Source: Reyranella sp. (lineage in GTDB: Bacteria > Pseudomonadota > Alphaproteobacteria > Reyranellales > Reyranellaceae). Taken from it: a stretch of DNA of 64,000 bases. A program made the position numbers and the translations under genes. Under the pieces are notes generated by a model. It did not search any database and had not been told where the DNA came from. It saw only the letters and a program-made list of their open reading frames with translations. Positions 53,028 through 62,834 of this stretch are shown piece after piece; positions within the stretch are counted from its first letter, which is position 1; each line of letters opens with the position of its first letter. Location: NCBI RefSeq assembly GCF_004297405.1, contig NZ_SCVC01000002.1, positions 1 to 64,000 on the forward strand, given 5' to 3'.

Positions 53028-55340
53028 GATATGATCCGCCTATGGGGCTGCTCGTCCAAACCGTCTCGGCTCTGCTGGGCATCGCCGTCACATTCCTGAT
53101 TTTCGAGAACAGATCGTCCGCGCCGGCCATGGTGTATGTGGCCGCGGCGTTCTTCTCCGGTTGGCTCGGGACCTGGTTGTATGCGCGCTGGAAGGTCGGT
53201 TGTGGCGTCACTGTGACCCCCTCTCGGCTGAAGTAACTCCCGGCACGGCGCTGCGCACGAGGCGGCGTAACAGCGGCTCCGCAATCTTCGTCCGTCGCCT
53301 TCTTCATCAGGGCGGCGGTCAATTGCAGGTCCTGCAGGACCTCGAATAGCCGGTCGCTCACCGCATTGTCCGCCCCGCTGTAGACCAGCCCCAACGCCCG
53401 CTTGACCGGATGCAAGAGCGGCGCATCTGTGAAGCGAGGCGACAGCAGCGCGCCAAGGATGCTTTCAGTGGCGAGCCGGTCGAATGTCGGCGAACCCGTG
53501 CGGCCCGGAATGCTCTGCGCCTGATCCTTGAAGGCTTTCACGATAGCGTCGAGGCCGGACACCTGATCCGGCGTCAGTACATTGGCGGCGGCGCCGCGGT
53601 TACTCTCCAGCCAGCGGGCCGCGCTATCGGTGTTGAAGCGCGCATTTTCCGATGCCTCCTGGGCGCTCTTGGAAAGAGCGCTGGCGCGGAAATCGTCGAT
53701 GATCGCCTTTTGCAGGTCCTTCACGGCCTCGGGATTGCTGCCGACGCTCATCCTGAGCGCCTGAAGTCGCTTCGCACTATCTGGTGCCCCAAGCGTGCTG
53801 CGCACCGCCGCGCCCAGATCGCCCTCGACAAAGCGGCCGGCGGGAGACGCCTTGAACCCAGCGCTCTTGCCCTTGGTTGTCGCCGCCGCCTCGATCTGGC
53901 ACGCGAGCGCGGGGTCCAGCGCCTCGATGGCCGGGCGGTTCTGCTGCAGAAACGACTTGATGTCCTTGGCGTCGCGCGCCTTGCCCGAGACGAAGCTACG
54001 CATGGCATCAATGGCACTCTGGTTGGGTCGTTGGCTGCCAGGAATTCCTTCATCGTGGCCACGCCTGCATCGCCTGAACGGAAGAACTGGCTGGGCACCC
54101 GCTCGTCGGCAGCATGAATTTGCCGCCAAAGCGGTCCTTCTCCACCACGCCTTCGACGAACGGCGCGCCCATATCTGACTTAAACGCATCCAGCGGCCGG
54201 TTCATCTCGGCGTAGGTCTGCCGTGCCTGCCGTTCTGCGGGAACCGCTGACAGTGAGTCGTCGATACGGTCACGGATACCCATCAGCACCGATTGCTGTC
54301 GCGAGCCCTGCGGAGCGGAGCCGATCGTGTCATTCAGCGCATCCCTCGCGTTCATCATACCGGGGACCGACCAATCGGGTTCCTTTGGCATTCACCAACA
54401 AACCACGAGCCTTGGTCGCCGCTGCCTGCACGTCGCCCTTGGTCGTCGAGATGACCTCATTCACATGCTGCCAAAGCGGGATGATTCTGATGTCATCTGG
54501 GAACGACCGCGCCTCGTCATAGAGAGGCCGTGTGGCCCGCGAGCGCGCGGCCTCCAGGCCCTCGTATCGCCTGCGAAGCGTGTCCTGTACGGCCTCGCCG
54601 GCCGTCGCTGCGTCAGCTCCCGGAGGAAGCCCATCAACGCCGCCTGAGTGCGCATGGCCGCGCCGGCATCCTGCTTACCCAACTCGGCCACGAAAGCCTT
54701 GGGGTCCATCCCGGCATCCAGCCGGTCCAACGATTCAGTCAGCGCTGCGTTGTTGTCGTTGTAGGTCGCCCGCATGCCGGGAACCTTGGCCTCCGCTACT
54801 TCCTGCACGGCCATCAGGCCGGGATCTCAGGACGCCTTGCCGGTCGGCAGGCGGAAGTCCGGCGTTTGCGTCGGGAACGTCTCGCTCGCGATCGTGTAGT
54901 CATCGATGCTCTTGATGGTGGTGTCAGGATCGGCCGCGCGGTTGCGTAGTGTCTCGCCGACAAGACGATCACGGCCGGACTCGGTGAACGGCGTCACCGT
55001 TGCTTTCGCGGCCTTCGCCGTCTTTCCGTCCAGCATGGTCCGCCGATGCCGGCAGCGCCGCCCGCAACACCACCAGCGACACGCGCCGGGATTTCGTAAG
55101 CCTTCCGTCGCCTGACCTGCAGCCTCTGAAGCCGCGCCGCCCATAGCGCCAGCAATAAGCGCCGGCATGGAAGTCGCGCCAGTCAGCGGCATGGTGAGCG
55201 CGCCTTGAACGGCCGTATCAACGATCTTGCCACCGGGGATGGTGCCCTCAAGCTTCACCTCCGGCGCACCTGTTGCATCGAGCACCTCAACGCGACCGAC
55301 CTGGGCTGACGCACACTGGCCCAAAAGTGACCTGTTCGGC
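53020..55340 (-). pseudogene. Large phage virion-type gene broken by frameshifts and a stop
   Basis: One long minus-strand coding trace readable in pieces. Pieces in order: KLEGTIPGGKIVDTAVQGAL to FRLPTGKAS, then TGA 54827-54829 in frame; GMRATYNDNNAALTESLDRL to about 54620; another frame with EAVQDTLRRRYEGLEAARSR and WQHVNEVISTTKGDVQAAAT to about 54390; another with MMNARDALNDTIGSAPQGSR to about 54090; SGDAGVATMKEFLAAND in a third; and finally SFVSGKARDAKDIKSFLQQN through to 53020. The Ala/Gly-rich start and long helical body suggest an internal or injected virion protein. The 5' end is lost toward the tRNA. Not functional as it stands. Confidence 0.7.
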
Positions 55341-55470
55341 CCCCATGAACAGGAACAGAACGAAATTTTGGAAAAACCTGCGATCAATCTTGGAAAAAAC
55401 GCGATTTCGCGGGCCAAGAAGTCGCTGACGGGAGGGTCCCAAAACGTTGGCCCGCTTGAACTTAAGGCAA

Positions 55471-55546
55471 TGGTGCCCAGGGGCGGAATCGAACCACCGA
55501 CACTGCGATTTTCAGTCGCATGCTCTACCAACTGAGCTACCTGGGC
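55471..55546 (-). tRNA. tRNA-Phe (GAA)
   Basis: The minus strand reads GCCCAGG (acceptor), GCTCAGTTGGTAGAGC (D arm), TGCGACTGAAAATCGCA (anticodon arm with GAA), GGTGGTTCGATTCCGCC (T arm), CCTGGGC and an encoded ACCA. All stems pair. It serves as the attachment site of the island to its left; its 3' half is repeated at 44315-44358. Confidence 0.96.
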
Positions 55547-55582
55547 GCGCCGTTTCAGGGGCGGCGGCGCTTATAGGACGCG

Positions 55583-55825
55583 CTAGCCTCGCTGTCCAGA
55601 CGGTCGGTCGGCCCCGTCTTGGGATGTTCCGCGCCCCGGCTCCTCCTCGCCCGGCCCCTCCTCCGTTTCCACGCGATAGCCTTCCTTCAGCCAGCGGCCG
55701 AGGTCGATGTCGGCGCAGCGTTTGGAGCAGAAGGGTTGATACTGCCCTTCTGCAGGCTTCGAGCAGATCGGACATTTGGCGGCGATGCGCACCGCGCGCA
55801 GCGGCGGGCTCGAACGATCAGTCAT
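55583..55825 (-). CDS. yacG: YacG-type zinc protein, DNA gyrase inhibitor family
   Basis: 80 residues from ATG 55825 (GTG 55828 is also in frame). KCPICSKPAEGQYQPFCSKR followed by CADIDLGRWLKEGY has the four zinc Cys (CxxC...CxxxC) and the IDLGRWL signature. E. coli YacG binds GyrB and inhibits gyrase. The start overlaps the RNase gene end by eight bases. The acidic Glu/Gly tail is longer than in the minimal protein. Confidence 0.92.
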   Translation of the reverse strand: MTDRSSPPLRAVRIAAKCPICSKPAEGQYQPFCSKRCADIDLGRWLKEGYRVETEEGPGEEEPGRGTSQDGADRPSGQRG

Positions 55826-57002
55826 CACTCTTCTCCAGCGCCTCGAGCTGAGCCGCCAGCGTCGGTCCGCGCCGGGCGCGGGTCAACTCGAAGTGGCCGA
55901 GGCGCGTGAAGCCGTAGATCTGGGTCGGCACCGAATCTTCGGCCAGGGCCTCGGCCAGGCAGGCCTGCACCTTGTCGCGATCATAGGCGCTGCGCATGTT
56001 GACGAAATCGACGACCACCGCCCCCGCGATATTGCGCAGGCGAAGCTGCTGGGCGATCGCCGGTGCCGCTTCCAGGTTGATCTCGACGGGCCGGCGCGGC
56101 GCGCGGCCCTGACGGCTGGCAGCAGCAGCGCTGTCGACGTCGATGGCGCACAACGTCTCGCCCGGTTCGAACAACACCTCGACGCCGCTCTCCAGCACAA
56201 TGCGGCCGGCGAGCGCCGTGTCGATCTGCCCCGCGACATCGTCGATCTCGAAAGCCGGCATCGGCCCGTTGTGCCAGCGCACGCGGATCTTCTCGCCCAG
56301 CCGGTCCATCTCGTCCTGCAGCTTACGCGCCATGGCGCGATCATCGAGGATCACCTCCTCGAGCGTCGAGCCGAAGTCGCGCAGCAGACGGGCAATGGGA
56401 TCGTGCTCGCCCGGCATGCGCGCCGAGAGGTCGGCCGGCGGCTCGATGTCCAAGGCCAGGCGGCGAATCTTTTCCCACCGCTCGGTGAGCTGCGTCGCAT
56501 CGGCTTTCAGCAGGTCGGAAGCGGCGCCCCCGGCGGCGGTGCGCAGCACGATGCCGCCATCCAGCAGGCCTTCGACATGGCCCCGCAACCGCTCGCGTTC
56601 CGACTCGCCCTCGATGCGCCGCGAGAAGTTCACGCCTGCCCCGACCGGGTGATAGACGAGATAGCGGCCGGTGACGGCGATGTTCATCGAAAGCCGCGGG
56701 CCTTTGTCACCTTCGCCATCGTTGCGCACCTGCGCCAGCACCGGCGCGCCGGGCGGCGGCCAGCCATCGATGCCGGCACGATCCTCCGCCCGCAAGAAGC
56801 CGGAGCGACCGATGCCGATATCGACAAAGGCGGCGTCGAGCTCGGGCATCACCCGCTCGAGCCGGCCGAGAAAGACGCTCTCGACCCGTGAAGGCTTGTC
56901 GCGGCGGACGATCTGCAGTTCGGCCAGCCGGCCATGGGTGACCAGCGCCATCAGATAGGCGTTGGGAAGAACGTGGCAGATCAGACGGTCGATGCGGCTC
57001 AT
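55818..57002 (-). CDS. Ribonuclease E/G family protein, short form
   Basis: 394 residues. The start and S1-like part (LICHVLPNAYLMALVTHGRL, FLGRLERVMPELDAAFVDIG) and the catalytic region (FEIDDVAGQIDTALAGRIVL, ETLCAIDVDSAAAASRQG, GAVVVDFVNM with the Asp pair) match RNase E/G. It ends at FTRLGHFELTRARRGPTLAA, before the CPxC zinc-link, so it is the short alphaproteobacterial form found next to maf, probably an endoribonuclease of RNA processing. ATGA overlap with maf upstream and eight-base overlap with yacG downstream show tight coupling. Confidence 0.9.
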   Translation of the reverse strand: MSRIDRLICHVLPNAYLMALVTHGRLAELQIVRRDKPSRVESVFLGRLERVMPELDAAFVDIGIGRSGFLRAEDRAGIDGWPPPGAPVLAQVRNDGEGDKGPRLSMNIAVTGRYLVYHPVGAGVNFSRRIEGESERERLRGHVEGLLDGGIVLRTAAGGAASDLLKADATQLTERWEKIRRLALDIEPPADLSARMPGEHDPIARLLRDFGSTLEEVILDDRAMARKLQDEMDRLGEKIRVRWHNGPMPAFEIDDVAGQIDTALAGRIVLESGVEVLFEPGETLCAIDVDSAAAASRQGRAPRRPVEINLEAAPAIAQQLRLRNIAGAVVVDFVNMRSAYDRDKVQACLAEALAEDSVPTQIYGFTRLGHFELTRARRGPTLAAQLEALEKSDD

Positions 57003-57580
57003 GACGCTGCGGCCTTCAGGAGCTGTTCGGTCTCGAACAGGGGCAAGCCGACCACGTTACTGTAGGAGCCGGAGAGGAAGGCCACGAAGGCCGCCGCACG
57101 GCCCTGGATGGCATAGCCACCGGCCTTGCCCCGCCATTCGCCGCTTTCGAGATAGGCGTCGATCTCGGCCGTCTCGAGCCGTTTGAAGCGCACGATCGTC
57201 TCGACCAGCCGCGACTTCACCTTGGCATCAGGACCAGCGACAGCAAGTCCGCCGAGAACGCGATGGCGCCGGCCGGAGAGCAGGCCGAGGCAGGTCCGCG
57301 CCTCATCGATCGTCTCGGTCTTGGGCAGGATGCGCCGACCGCACACGACCGCGCTATCCGCCGCCAGCACGATCGCGCCGGGATGGCGCGGCATCACGGC
57401 GGCGAGCTTGGCCGTCGCCATGCGCAGCGCATAGGCGCGCGGCAGCTCGCGGGCCAGCGGGCTCTCGTCGATGTCGGCGGGATCTATCTCGGCAGGCTCT
57501 CGTCCAACCTGTCGCAGCAGGTCGAGCCGGCGCGGCGAGGCGGAGGCCAGGACGAGCGCAGGAAGCGGCGAGGCGCGCAA
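56999..57580 (-). CDS. maf: Maf-like nucleoside triphosphate pyrophosphatase
   Basis: 193 residues from TTG 57580, four bases after the infA stop. LVLASASPRRLDLLRQVG is the Maf signature at the N-terminus; VLAADSAVVCGRRILPKT and YAIQGRAAAFVAFLSGSYSN with VVGLPLFET complete the active site and C-terminal core. Known role: hydrolysis of non-canonical or modified NTPs; some members act in septation. The gene sits in the infA-maf-RNase-yacG operon. Confidence 0.93.
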   Translation of the reverse strand: MRASPLPALVLASASPRRLDLLRQVGREPAEIDPADIDESPLARELPRAYALRMATAKLAAVMPRHPGAIVLAADSAVVCGRRILPKTETIDEARTCLGLLSGRRHRVLGGLAVAGPDAKVKSRLVETIVRFKRLETAEIDAYLESGEWRGKAGGYAIQGRAAAFVAFLSGSYSNVVGLPLFETEQLLKAAAS

Positions 57581-57583
57581 CGC

Positions 57584-57802
57584 CTACTTGAAACGGAAAG
57601 TGATACGGCCCTTGGTCAGGTCATAGGGCGTCATTTCGACAGTGACGCGGTCGCCTGCCAGTACGCGGATGCGGTTCTTGCGCATCTTGCCCGACGTGTG
57701 GGCCAGGATCGTGTGGTCGTTGTCGAGCTTCACCCGGAACATGGCATTGGGCAGCAGCTCGGACACGACGCCCGTGAATTCGATGAGATCTTCTTTGGCC
57801 AT
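57584..57802 (-). CDS. infA: Translation initiation factor IF-1
   Basis: 72 residues from ATG 57802, exact family length. [20 protein letters not shown] and [20 protein letters not shown] are the S1/OB-fold hallmarks, ending KGRITFRFK. It binds the ribosomal A site during initiation. The open frame upstream to 57868 is not part of the protein. First gene of the operon with maf, the RNase gene and yacG. Confidence 0.97.
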   Translation of the reverse strand: MAKEDLIEFTGVVSELLPNAMFRVKLDNDHTILAHTSGKMRKNRIRVLAGDRVTVEMTPYDLTKGRITFRFK

Positions 57803-57988
57803 CCGGTCCCCGGCTGGAGAGAATATTGAAAGCGGCCGGAAAATGGGCTCCAGACGCCCCCAAGTCAACTACAGCGGGGGGTGGACAGACAGACCTCTTA
57901 TCAACCTCTTAGTGGTCTTCTCAGGAGCCCTGCCCTCCCCTATACAAGTTGCCGCTGCGAACGCCCGGGGAAGGAAGGACCAGCAAGA

Positions 57989-58759
57989 ATGAAGAGCTCG
58001 CGTATGTACGGCCTGCTGGCCGCTCTCCTCCTGGCGCCAGGATTGTCGTGGGCACAAGCCCCGACGGCCCCGGCCAAACCGGCACCAAATGCCATCACGC
58101 ATCCTGCACAGAAGAAGATCGGCACGCCTTCCGCGCGGCAGTATTCCTCGTCGCTGATCGTGATTAATTCGCGCGGCGCCAAGCTTGACGGCCAAAAGCT
58201 GGTCCTCGACGGCGTCCAGCCGACCGCCACGTTGTTCACCAGCCGCCCCGTCCGCACGGTCGGCCATTTGGTGACGCCGGACATGGTCGAGATCTGGCGC
58301 ACCGGCAGCTTCGCCAAGGATCCGCCGAACGCCACGGTCTCGGTATTCAGCAAGGACGGCTCGACCGTCTCCGATCTGGTGGTCACCCTCAACACCGCCA
58401 AGCTCGATGGCGAGAAGCTCACCTTCGACGTCCAGGTGCTGGAAGGTAGCCTCGGCACTGCCGACGGCCCGGCCTCGGTGTTCATCGACACGATCTGGTT
58501 CGGCATCGGCTCGCACGGTGCGCAGTACTACGGCCAGACGCAGACCACCGGTGGAACGACACCAGCGATTGGCGACCCGAACGACACCAGCACGCTCTCC
58601 GGCTGGCCCAACGCCTCGCCCACCGGCCCGGTCTACCAGTCGGGCCCGCCGGCTTCGAACAATCCCGGCGCACCGCCGCCGCCGGACATCGATCCCCGCT
58701 ACCAGCAGCGCTACAACGCTCCGACTTGCGGCGCGCCTCCGCTGCTGCCCTGCTACTGA
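57989..58759 (+). CDS. Exported protein of unknown function (tandem paralogue 1)
   Basis: 256 residues from ATG 57989, after GGAAGGA. Signal peptide MYGLLAALLLAPGLSWAQA. The core of about 120 residues begins with SSLIVINSRGAKLDGQKLVL and continues SFAKDPPNATVSVF and KLDGEKLTFDVQVLEGSLG, clearly related to the next gene. The C-terminal 80 residues are Pro/Gly/Asn-rich and end in Cys-x8-Cys. Beta-rich, no catalytic motif seen. Periplasmic or cell-surface location expected. Divergent from infA. Confidence 0.75.
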   Translation: MKSSRMYGLLAALLLAPGLSWAQAPTAPAKPAPNAITHPAQKKIGTPSARQYSSSLIVINSRGAKLDGQKLVLDGVQPTATLFTSRPVRTVGHLVTPDMVEIWRTGSFAKDPPNATVSVFSKDGSTVSDLVVTLNTAKLDGEKLTFDVQVLEGSLGTADGPASVFIDTIWFGIGSHGAQYYGQTQTTGGTTPAIGDPNDTSTLSGWPNASPTGPVYQSGPPASNNPGAPPPPDIDPRYQQRYNAPTCGAPPLLPCY

Positions 58760-58776
58760 GACGGATGGAGACGATC

Positions 58777-59346
58777 ATGAATTCCCTTCGCCTCTCGGCC
58801 GGTCTTCTCACTGCTTTCCTGCTGGCCGGCGCTTCGGTGTCGTCGGTTGCGCAAACGCCGCCGGCGCCAACAGCCACGACTCAAGGTCACCCCAAGACCG
58901 TCGGCAAGGCTGGCAAGCCGCATCTCATACCGTCGATGATCGTGCTCAACGCTCGTGGCGCCAAGCTGCAGGGCAAGCAGCTGATCCTCGACGGCGTATC
59001 GCCCAACGCGATCGTTTTTGCCGACCGGCCGGTACGGGCGGCCGGCCACGCGCTCACCGCGCATGTGATCGAGGAATGGAGCAACAACGCGCCGGACAGC
59101 TTCGCCAAGGATCCACCGAACGCCACCGTGTCGGTGCTGAACAAGGCGAAGGCCAGCGTTGTCGATGCCGTGCTGACTCTGCGCGCGCCGAAGCTCGACG
59201 GCGACAAGCTCACCTTCGACGTCGATGTACTGGAGGGCGATCTCGCCGGCGCCGACGGTGCGGTGTCGGTGTTCATGGACATCATCAACCTGCCGTCGCC
59301 ACGGCGGACCTCGCATCGCAGCGCCTGGTACGCTGGCGCGAACTGA
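58777..59346 (+). CDS. Exported protein of unknown function (tandem paralogue 2)
   Basis: 189 residues from ATG 58777, after GGAG; ATG 58765 is in frame. Signal peptide LRLSAGLLTAFLLAGASVSS. The core repeats that of the gene before it: SMIVLNARGAKLQGKQLILD, SFAKDPPNATVSVLNKAKAS and KLDGDKLTFDVDVLEGDLAG. It lacks the Pro-rich tail and ends soon after the core. Seventeen bases separate the two genes, so this is a tandem duplication in one operon. Function unknown. Confidence 0.75.
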   Translation: MNSLRLSAGLLTAFLLAGASVSSVAQTPPAPTATTQGHPKTVGKAGKPHLIPSMIVLNARGAKLQGKQLILDGVSPNAIVFADRPVRAAGHALTAHVIEEWSNNAPDSFAKDPPNATVSVLNKAKASVVDAVLTLRAPKLDGDKLTFDVDVLEGDLAGADGAVSVFMDIINLPSPRRTSHRSAWYAGAN

Positions 59347-59509
59347 CGCCTCCGCGCTGACGAAATCCTTACAGTGGCCTGCACGTTGATGCAGGCTCAC
59401 TTGCAGTACCGGAAATGCGCCGGCCGCATTTCGTGCACAATCGCGGCCAGAAATCTCTTCGAGCGAGAGCGCAGCGATGTCGCTGTGCGTCGCCCGAGGA
59501 GGAGCAGTC

Positions 59510-59839
59510 ATGAACTGCAGAATGCTTGCAATCACATTGGTCGGCGCCACGCTTCTGGCCGCCGGCCCGACGATGGCGCAGCAACGTGAGCTCGACGGAA
59601 CAGCGCCGGTCCCCGACAAGGTAGGTGCTACCGACCGGCAGGTGCCCACGGCGGTTGGCCCCAACTGGAGTCCCACGGCTGAAGGAGCGATTGTCCGCCA
59701 GCAGATCCACGACGCAGGCTATGGAGGCGTCACCATGCTGGAACGCATGCCCAATGGTACCTGGCAGGCACAAGCGTTCAAGGACCAGGCTTATTACGAG
59801 ATCACGCTCGACCAAGCCGGCCACGTGACGCAGCGCTAA
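59510..59839 (+). CDS. Small exported PepSY-like protein
   Basis: 109 residues from ATG 59510, with a strong GAGGAGGAG ribosome site. Signal peptide MLAITLVGATLLAAGPTMAQ. The mature end, GYGGVTMLERMPNGTWQAQA followed by YYEITLDQAGHVTQR, looks like a single PepSY-type repeat (alpha helix, then strands with a Gly-x-Trp turn). Probably periplasmic. The 163-base gap before it shows no gene. Confidence 0.7.
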   Translation: MNCRMLAITLVGATLLAAGPTMAQQRELDGTAPVPDKVGATDRQVPTAVGPNWSPTAEGAIVRQQIHDAGYGGVTMLERMPNGTWQAQAFKDQAYYEITLDQAGHVTQR

Positions 59840-59848
59840 GGGTGTTCT

Positions 59849-60298
59849 TCAGACTGTTGGTGCGGAAGGGACGCCGAAACGCACCTTCAGTCGCCCCAGG
59901 ACCTGATCGCGGGTGCGGCGGTAGGCGTCGAGCCGCGCCTCGCGACTGCCCTCGATGGCGCTGGGGTCGGGCATCGGCCAATACTCGACTTCGGTCGCAC
60001 TGCCGCGTGTAAATTCCAGCGCTTGATGATGGGCTTCGGGCGACAGGGTGATGATCAGTTCGAAGGACGCCGGATCGACATCGCCGAAGGTCTTGGCATG
60101 ATGACGATGAACGTCGATCCCCATTTCGTCGAGTACCGAAACGGCAAAGCCGTCGACGTCGCTCGCCCGTACCCCCACTGAATCGACATAGATGGACCGG
60201 CCATAGAGCCGCTTAGCCAGAGCCTCGGCCATGGGCGATCGCACGGAATTTTCGCTACAGGCGAAGAGCAGGCTGGAAGGCAGTCCGTTCATCGCCAT
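59849..60298 (-). CDS. Low-molecular-weight protein-tyrosine-phosphatase-family protein
   Basis: 149 residues. FACSENSVRSPMAEALAKRL contains the Cys-x5-Arg-Ser phosphate loop, and WPMPDPSAIEGSREARLDAY contains the catalytic Asp-Pro. In alphaproteobacteria this gene regularly follows the UPF0262 gene, and its product is annotated as a phosphatase or arsenate-reductase-like protein; nothing here decides the substrate. Start ATG 60298, seven bases after the UPF0262 stop. Confidence 0.85.
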   Translation of the reverse strand: MAMNGLPSSLLFACSENSVRSPMAEALAKRLYGRSIYVDSVGVRASDVDGFAVSVLDEMGIDVHRHHAKTFGDVDPASFELIITLSPEAHHQALEFTRGSATEVEYWPMPDPSAIEGSREARLDAYRRTRDQVLGRLKVRFGVPSAPTV

Positions 60299-60305
60299 TC
60301 AGCGT

Positions 60306-60779
60306 TCACGATTTAATGTGCAGGGCGCAGATCAGCGTGAACAGCCGGCGGGCCGTGTCGTGATCGACTTCGATCTTGCCGGCCAGACGCTCGCGCAGCA
60401 GCTCGGACCCTTCGTTGTGCAAGCCGCGGCGGCCCATATCGAGCGCCTCGATCTGCGAGGGGCCGAGCTTCTTGATGGCGGCGTAGTAGCTCTCGCAGAT
60501 CAGGAAATAGTCCTTCACGACCTTTCGGAAGGGTGTCAGCGACAGGACGATGTCGCGTAGCTTCGCGTCCTCGCCATTGCGTACGTCGAAGATCAGTCGT
60601 TGCTCGAAGATGCCAATGCGCAGCCGATAGGGTCCCTTCTCGCCGCCGACGAGGCAGAAGTCATTCTCCTCCAGGAGATCGAACAGCGCCACGGCGCGCT
60701 CGTGCTCCACTTCCGGCGAGCGGCGAGCGACGGACTCCTCATCCAGCACAATATCGACGATGCGGCGCACCTGCGTCAT
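60306..60779 (-). CDS. UPF0262 family protein
   Basis: 157 residues. [20 protein letters not shown], then [20 protein letters not shown] and [20 protein letters not shown] are characteristic of UPF0262, an alphaproteobacterial family of unknown function always close to hisD. Cytoplasmic, no known motif. Eight bases separate it from hisD upstream. Confidence 0.92.
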   Translation of the reverse strand: MTQVRRIVDIVLDEESVARRSPEVEHERAVALFDLLEENDFCLVGGEKGPYRLRIGIFEQRLIFDVRNGEDAKLRDIVLSLTPFRKVVKDYFLICESYYAAIKKLGPSQIEALDMGRRGLHNEGSELLRERLAGKIEVDHDTARRLFTLICALHIKS

Positions 60780-60787
60780 CGGCCGGC

Positions 60788-62104
60788 CTAGCGACGGTTG
60801 AGACGGATGGAAATGGAGCGGCCGTGCGCGCCGAGCCCTTCGGCTTCGGCCAACGCCAGCGCCGACGGTCCCAGCGCAGCCAGCGACTCCGGCGTACAGG
60901 CCACGATCGAGGTTCGCTTCAGGAAGTCCGACACACCGAGGCCGCCCGAAAACCGCGCCGCGCGCGACGTCGGCAACACATGATTGGTGCCGGCAACATA
61001 GTCACCGATCGCTTCCGGGGTGTGGCGGCCAAGGAAGATCGCGCCGGCATGCCGGATCTTCTCTGCCAAGGCTTCGGCAGGTGCGGCCTCCATCGCGAGC
61101 TCGACATGCTCCGCCGCGATCGCATCGACGATCGGCGCACATGCCGCAAGATCGGAAACGAGAATGACGGCGCCATTGTCGTGCCAGCTCGCGGCCGCTA
61201 TCTCCGCCCGCGACAGTACCTTCAACTCAGCTTCGACTGCCCGCACCACGTCATCGGCGAAGGCCTTGTCGTCGGTGACCAGCACTGATTGCGAGGACGT
61301 GTCGTGCTCGGCCTGCGACAGAAGATCGGCGGCAATCCAGGCCGGGTCGTTCTGGCCATCGGCGACCACCAGGATTTCCGACGGCCCCGCGATCAGGTCG
61401 ATGCCGACCTGGCCGAAAACCCGACGCTTGGCGGCCGCGACATAGGCATTGCCGGGGCCGGTGATCTTGTCGACCGGCTTGATCGATTGCGTCCCGTAGG
61501 CCAAGGCCGCGACAGCCTGCGCACCGCCGATGCGCCAGAGTTCGTCGGCGCCAGCGATCTGGGCGGCCAGCATGACTAGCGGGTTCAGCACGCCGCCCGG
61601 CGTCGGCACGACCATGACGATGCGCGACACGCCCGCGACCTTGGCCGGCACGATGTTCATCAACACCGACGAGGGGTAGGCCGCCGTTCCACCCGGCACG
61701 TAGACGCCCGCCGCATCCACGGGGCGATAACGCGCGCCGAGCCGGGTGCCAGTGGCATCGGTGAAATCGACATCCTTGGGCAGCAATGCGCGATGAAAAG
61801 CTTCAATGCGCTTGGCGGCGAAGATCAGCGCTTCGCGCTGGGCTGCCGGCACCTGTGCCGCCGCTTCGTCGCGCTCAGCATCGGTGATGCGCAGCTTTGC
61901 GGCATCGAGGTCCGGCCAATCGAACTTGCGCGTGTAGTCGACGACGGCCGCATCGCCGCGCGCGCGCACATCGGCCACGATCTCGGCCGCGACACGATCG
62001 ACATTCTCGTCGGTATCGCGGTTGCGCCCGAGGAAGGCCGAAAACGCCTTCTCGAAACCGGGCGCCGCGGCGTCGAGCCTGAGCGGCCCCTGATCAGGCG
62101 GCAC
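60788..62104 (-). CDS. hisD: Histidinol dehydrogenase
   Basis: 438 residues from GTG 62104, overlapping hisG by 11 bases. [20 protein letters not shown], the NAD site [16 protein letters not shown], the zinc and catalytic region [20 protein letters not shown] and [20 protein letters not shown] identify HisD. It oxidises L-histidinol to L-histidine in two NAD-dependent steps. Full length with all key residues. Confidence 0.97.
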   Translation of the reverse strand: MPPDQGPLRLDAAAPGFEKAFSAFLGRNRDTDENVDRVAAEIVADVRARGDAAVVDYTRKFDWPDLDAAKLRITDAERDEAAAQVPAAQREALIFAAKRIEAFHRALLPKDVDFTDATGTRLGARYRPVDAAGVYVPGGTAAYPSSVLMNIVPAKVAGVSRIVMVVPTPGGVLNPLVMLAAQIAGADELWRIGGAQAVAALAYGTQSIKPVDKITGPGNAYVAAAKRRVFGQVGIDLIAGPSEILVVADGQNDPAWIAADLLSQAEHDTSSQSVLVTDDKAFADDVVRAVEAELKVLSRAEIAAASWHDNGAVILVSDLAACAPIVDAIAAEHVELAMEAAPAEALAEKIRHAGAIFLGRHTPEAIGDYVAGTNHVLPTSRAARFSGGLGVSDFLKRTSIVACTPESLAALGPSALALAEAEGLGAHGRSISIRLNRR

Positions 62105-62774
62105 TGGCCACTCCGTTGGCGACGTCGCGGAAGCGGTCGATCCAGTGACCGACCCGCTCCGGCCGTGTCTTCAACGCGGCGCGGTTCACGATGAAGCGCG
62201 AAGTGATGTCGGCGATATGCTCGATCTCGACCAAGCCGTTCTCCTTGAGGGTGCGGCCGCTGTCGACGAGATCGACAATGCGATGGCTGAGGCCCAACGA
62301 TGGTGCCAGCTCCATCGCGCCGGAGAGCTTGACGCATTCGGCCTGGACGCCGCGCGCCGCGAAGTGCCGGCGCGTCACTTCGGGATACTTGGTGGCGATG
62401 CGGACATGGCTCCAGCGCCGTGGATCGTCGTTGCCGGCCATTTCGACCGGCTCGGCCACGGCCAGGCGACACTTGCCGATGCCGAGGTCGATTGGCGCGT
62501 AGATCTCGGAGTAGTCGAACTCCATCAACACGTCGGCGCCGGCAATGCCCAGGTGTGCTGCACCGAAGGCCACGAAGGTCGAGACGTCGAAAGAGCGGAC
62601 GCGGATGATGTCGAGGTCGGGATGGTTGGTCGTGAAGCGAAGCTGTCGTGCGTCCGGATCGGCGAAGGCCGCTTCCGGCTGGATGCCGGCGCGCGCAAAC
62701 AACGGGGCCGCCTCCTTCAGGATGCGGCCCTTGGGCAGCGCCAGGATCAACTTCTCGTTCGCCTCACTCGACAC
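62094..62774 (-). CDS. hisG: ATP phosphoribosyltransferase, short form
   Basis: 226 residues from GTG 62774, six bases after TGGAG; the open frame upstream to 62822 has no support. [20 protein letters not shown] at the start, [20 protein letters not shown] in the centre and [20 protein letters not shown] for PRPP binding are HisG signatures. The C-terminal regulatory domain is absent, so this is the HisG-S type that needs HisZ; hisZ is not in the window. First step of histidine synthesis. Confidence 0.95.
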   Translation of the reverse strand: MSSEANEKLILALPKGRILKEAAPLFARAGIQPEAAFADPDARQLRFTTNHPDLDIIRVRSFDVSTFVAFGAAHLGIAGADVLMEFDYSEIYAPIDLGIGKCRLAVAEPVEMAGNDDPRRWSHVRIATKYPEVTRRHFAARGVQAECVKLSGAMELAPSLGLSHRIVDLVDSGRTLKENGLVEIEHIADITSRFIVNRAALKTRPERVGHWIDRFRDVANGVASAA

Positions 62775-62834
62775 GTATCGCTCCAGTAACGAATGCCCGC
62801 CCCTGGTCAGGGCCCCAGGCATTCGTGCAAAGGG

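Larger units (their letters stand above)
44315..55546. mobile_element. Decayed prophage or genomic island in tRNA-Phe
   Basis: About 11.2 kb between a tRNA-Phe gene and a partial copy of its 3' half, the usual geometry of integration into a tRNA 3' end. The right part (48.1-55.4 kb, minus strand) carries phage tail, tail-spike and holin genes and a large virion-type gene; several are broken by stops and frameshifts. The left part (44.7-48.0 kb, plus strand) carries three non-phage genes that may be cargo. No integrase, capsid, terminase or replication gene is present, so only a deleted remnant remains. Confidence 0.7.

Noticed and set aside
53042..53236. 64-residue plus-strand ORF with hydrophobic segments
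   Set aside because: It is antisense to the readable end of the virion gene, has no ribosome site, and its hydrophobic look follows from the complementary strand. The minus reading ends in an eight-base overlap with the tail-collar gene, as expected for phage genes.
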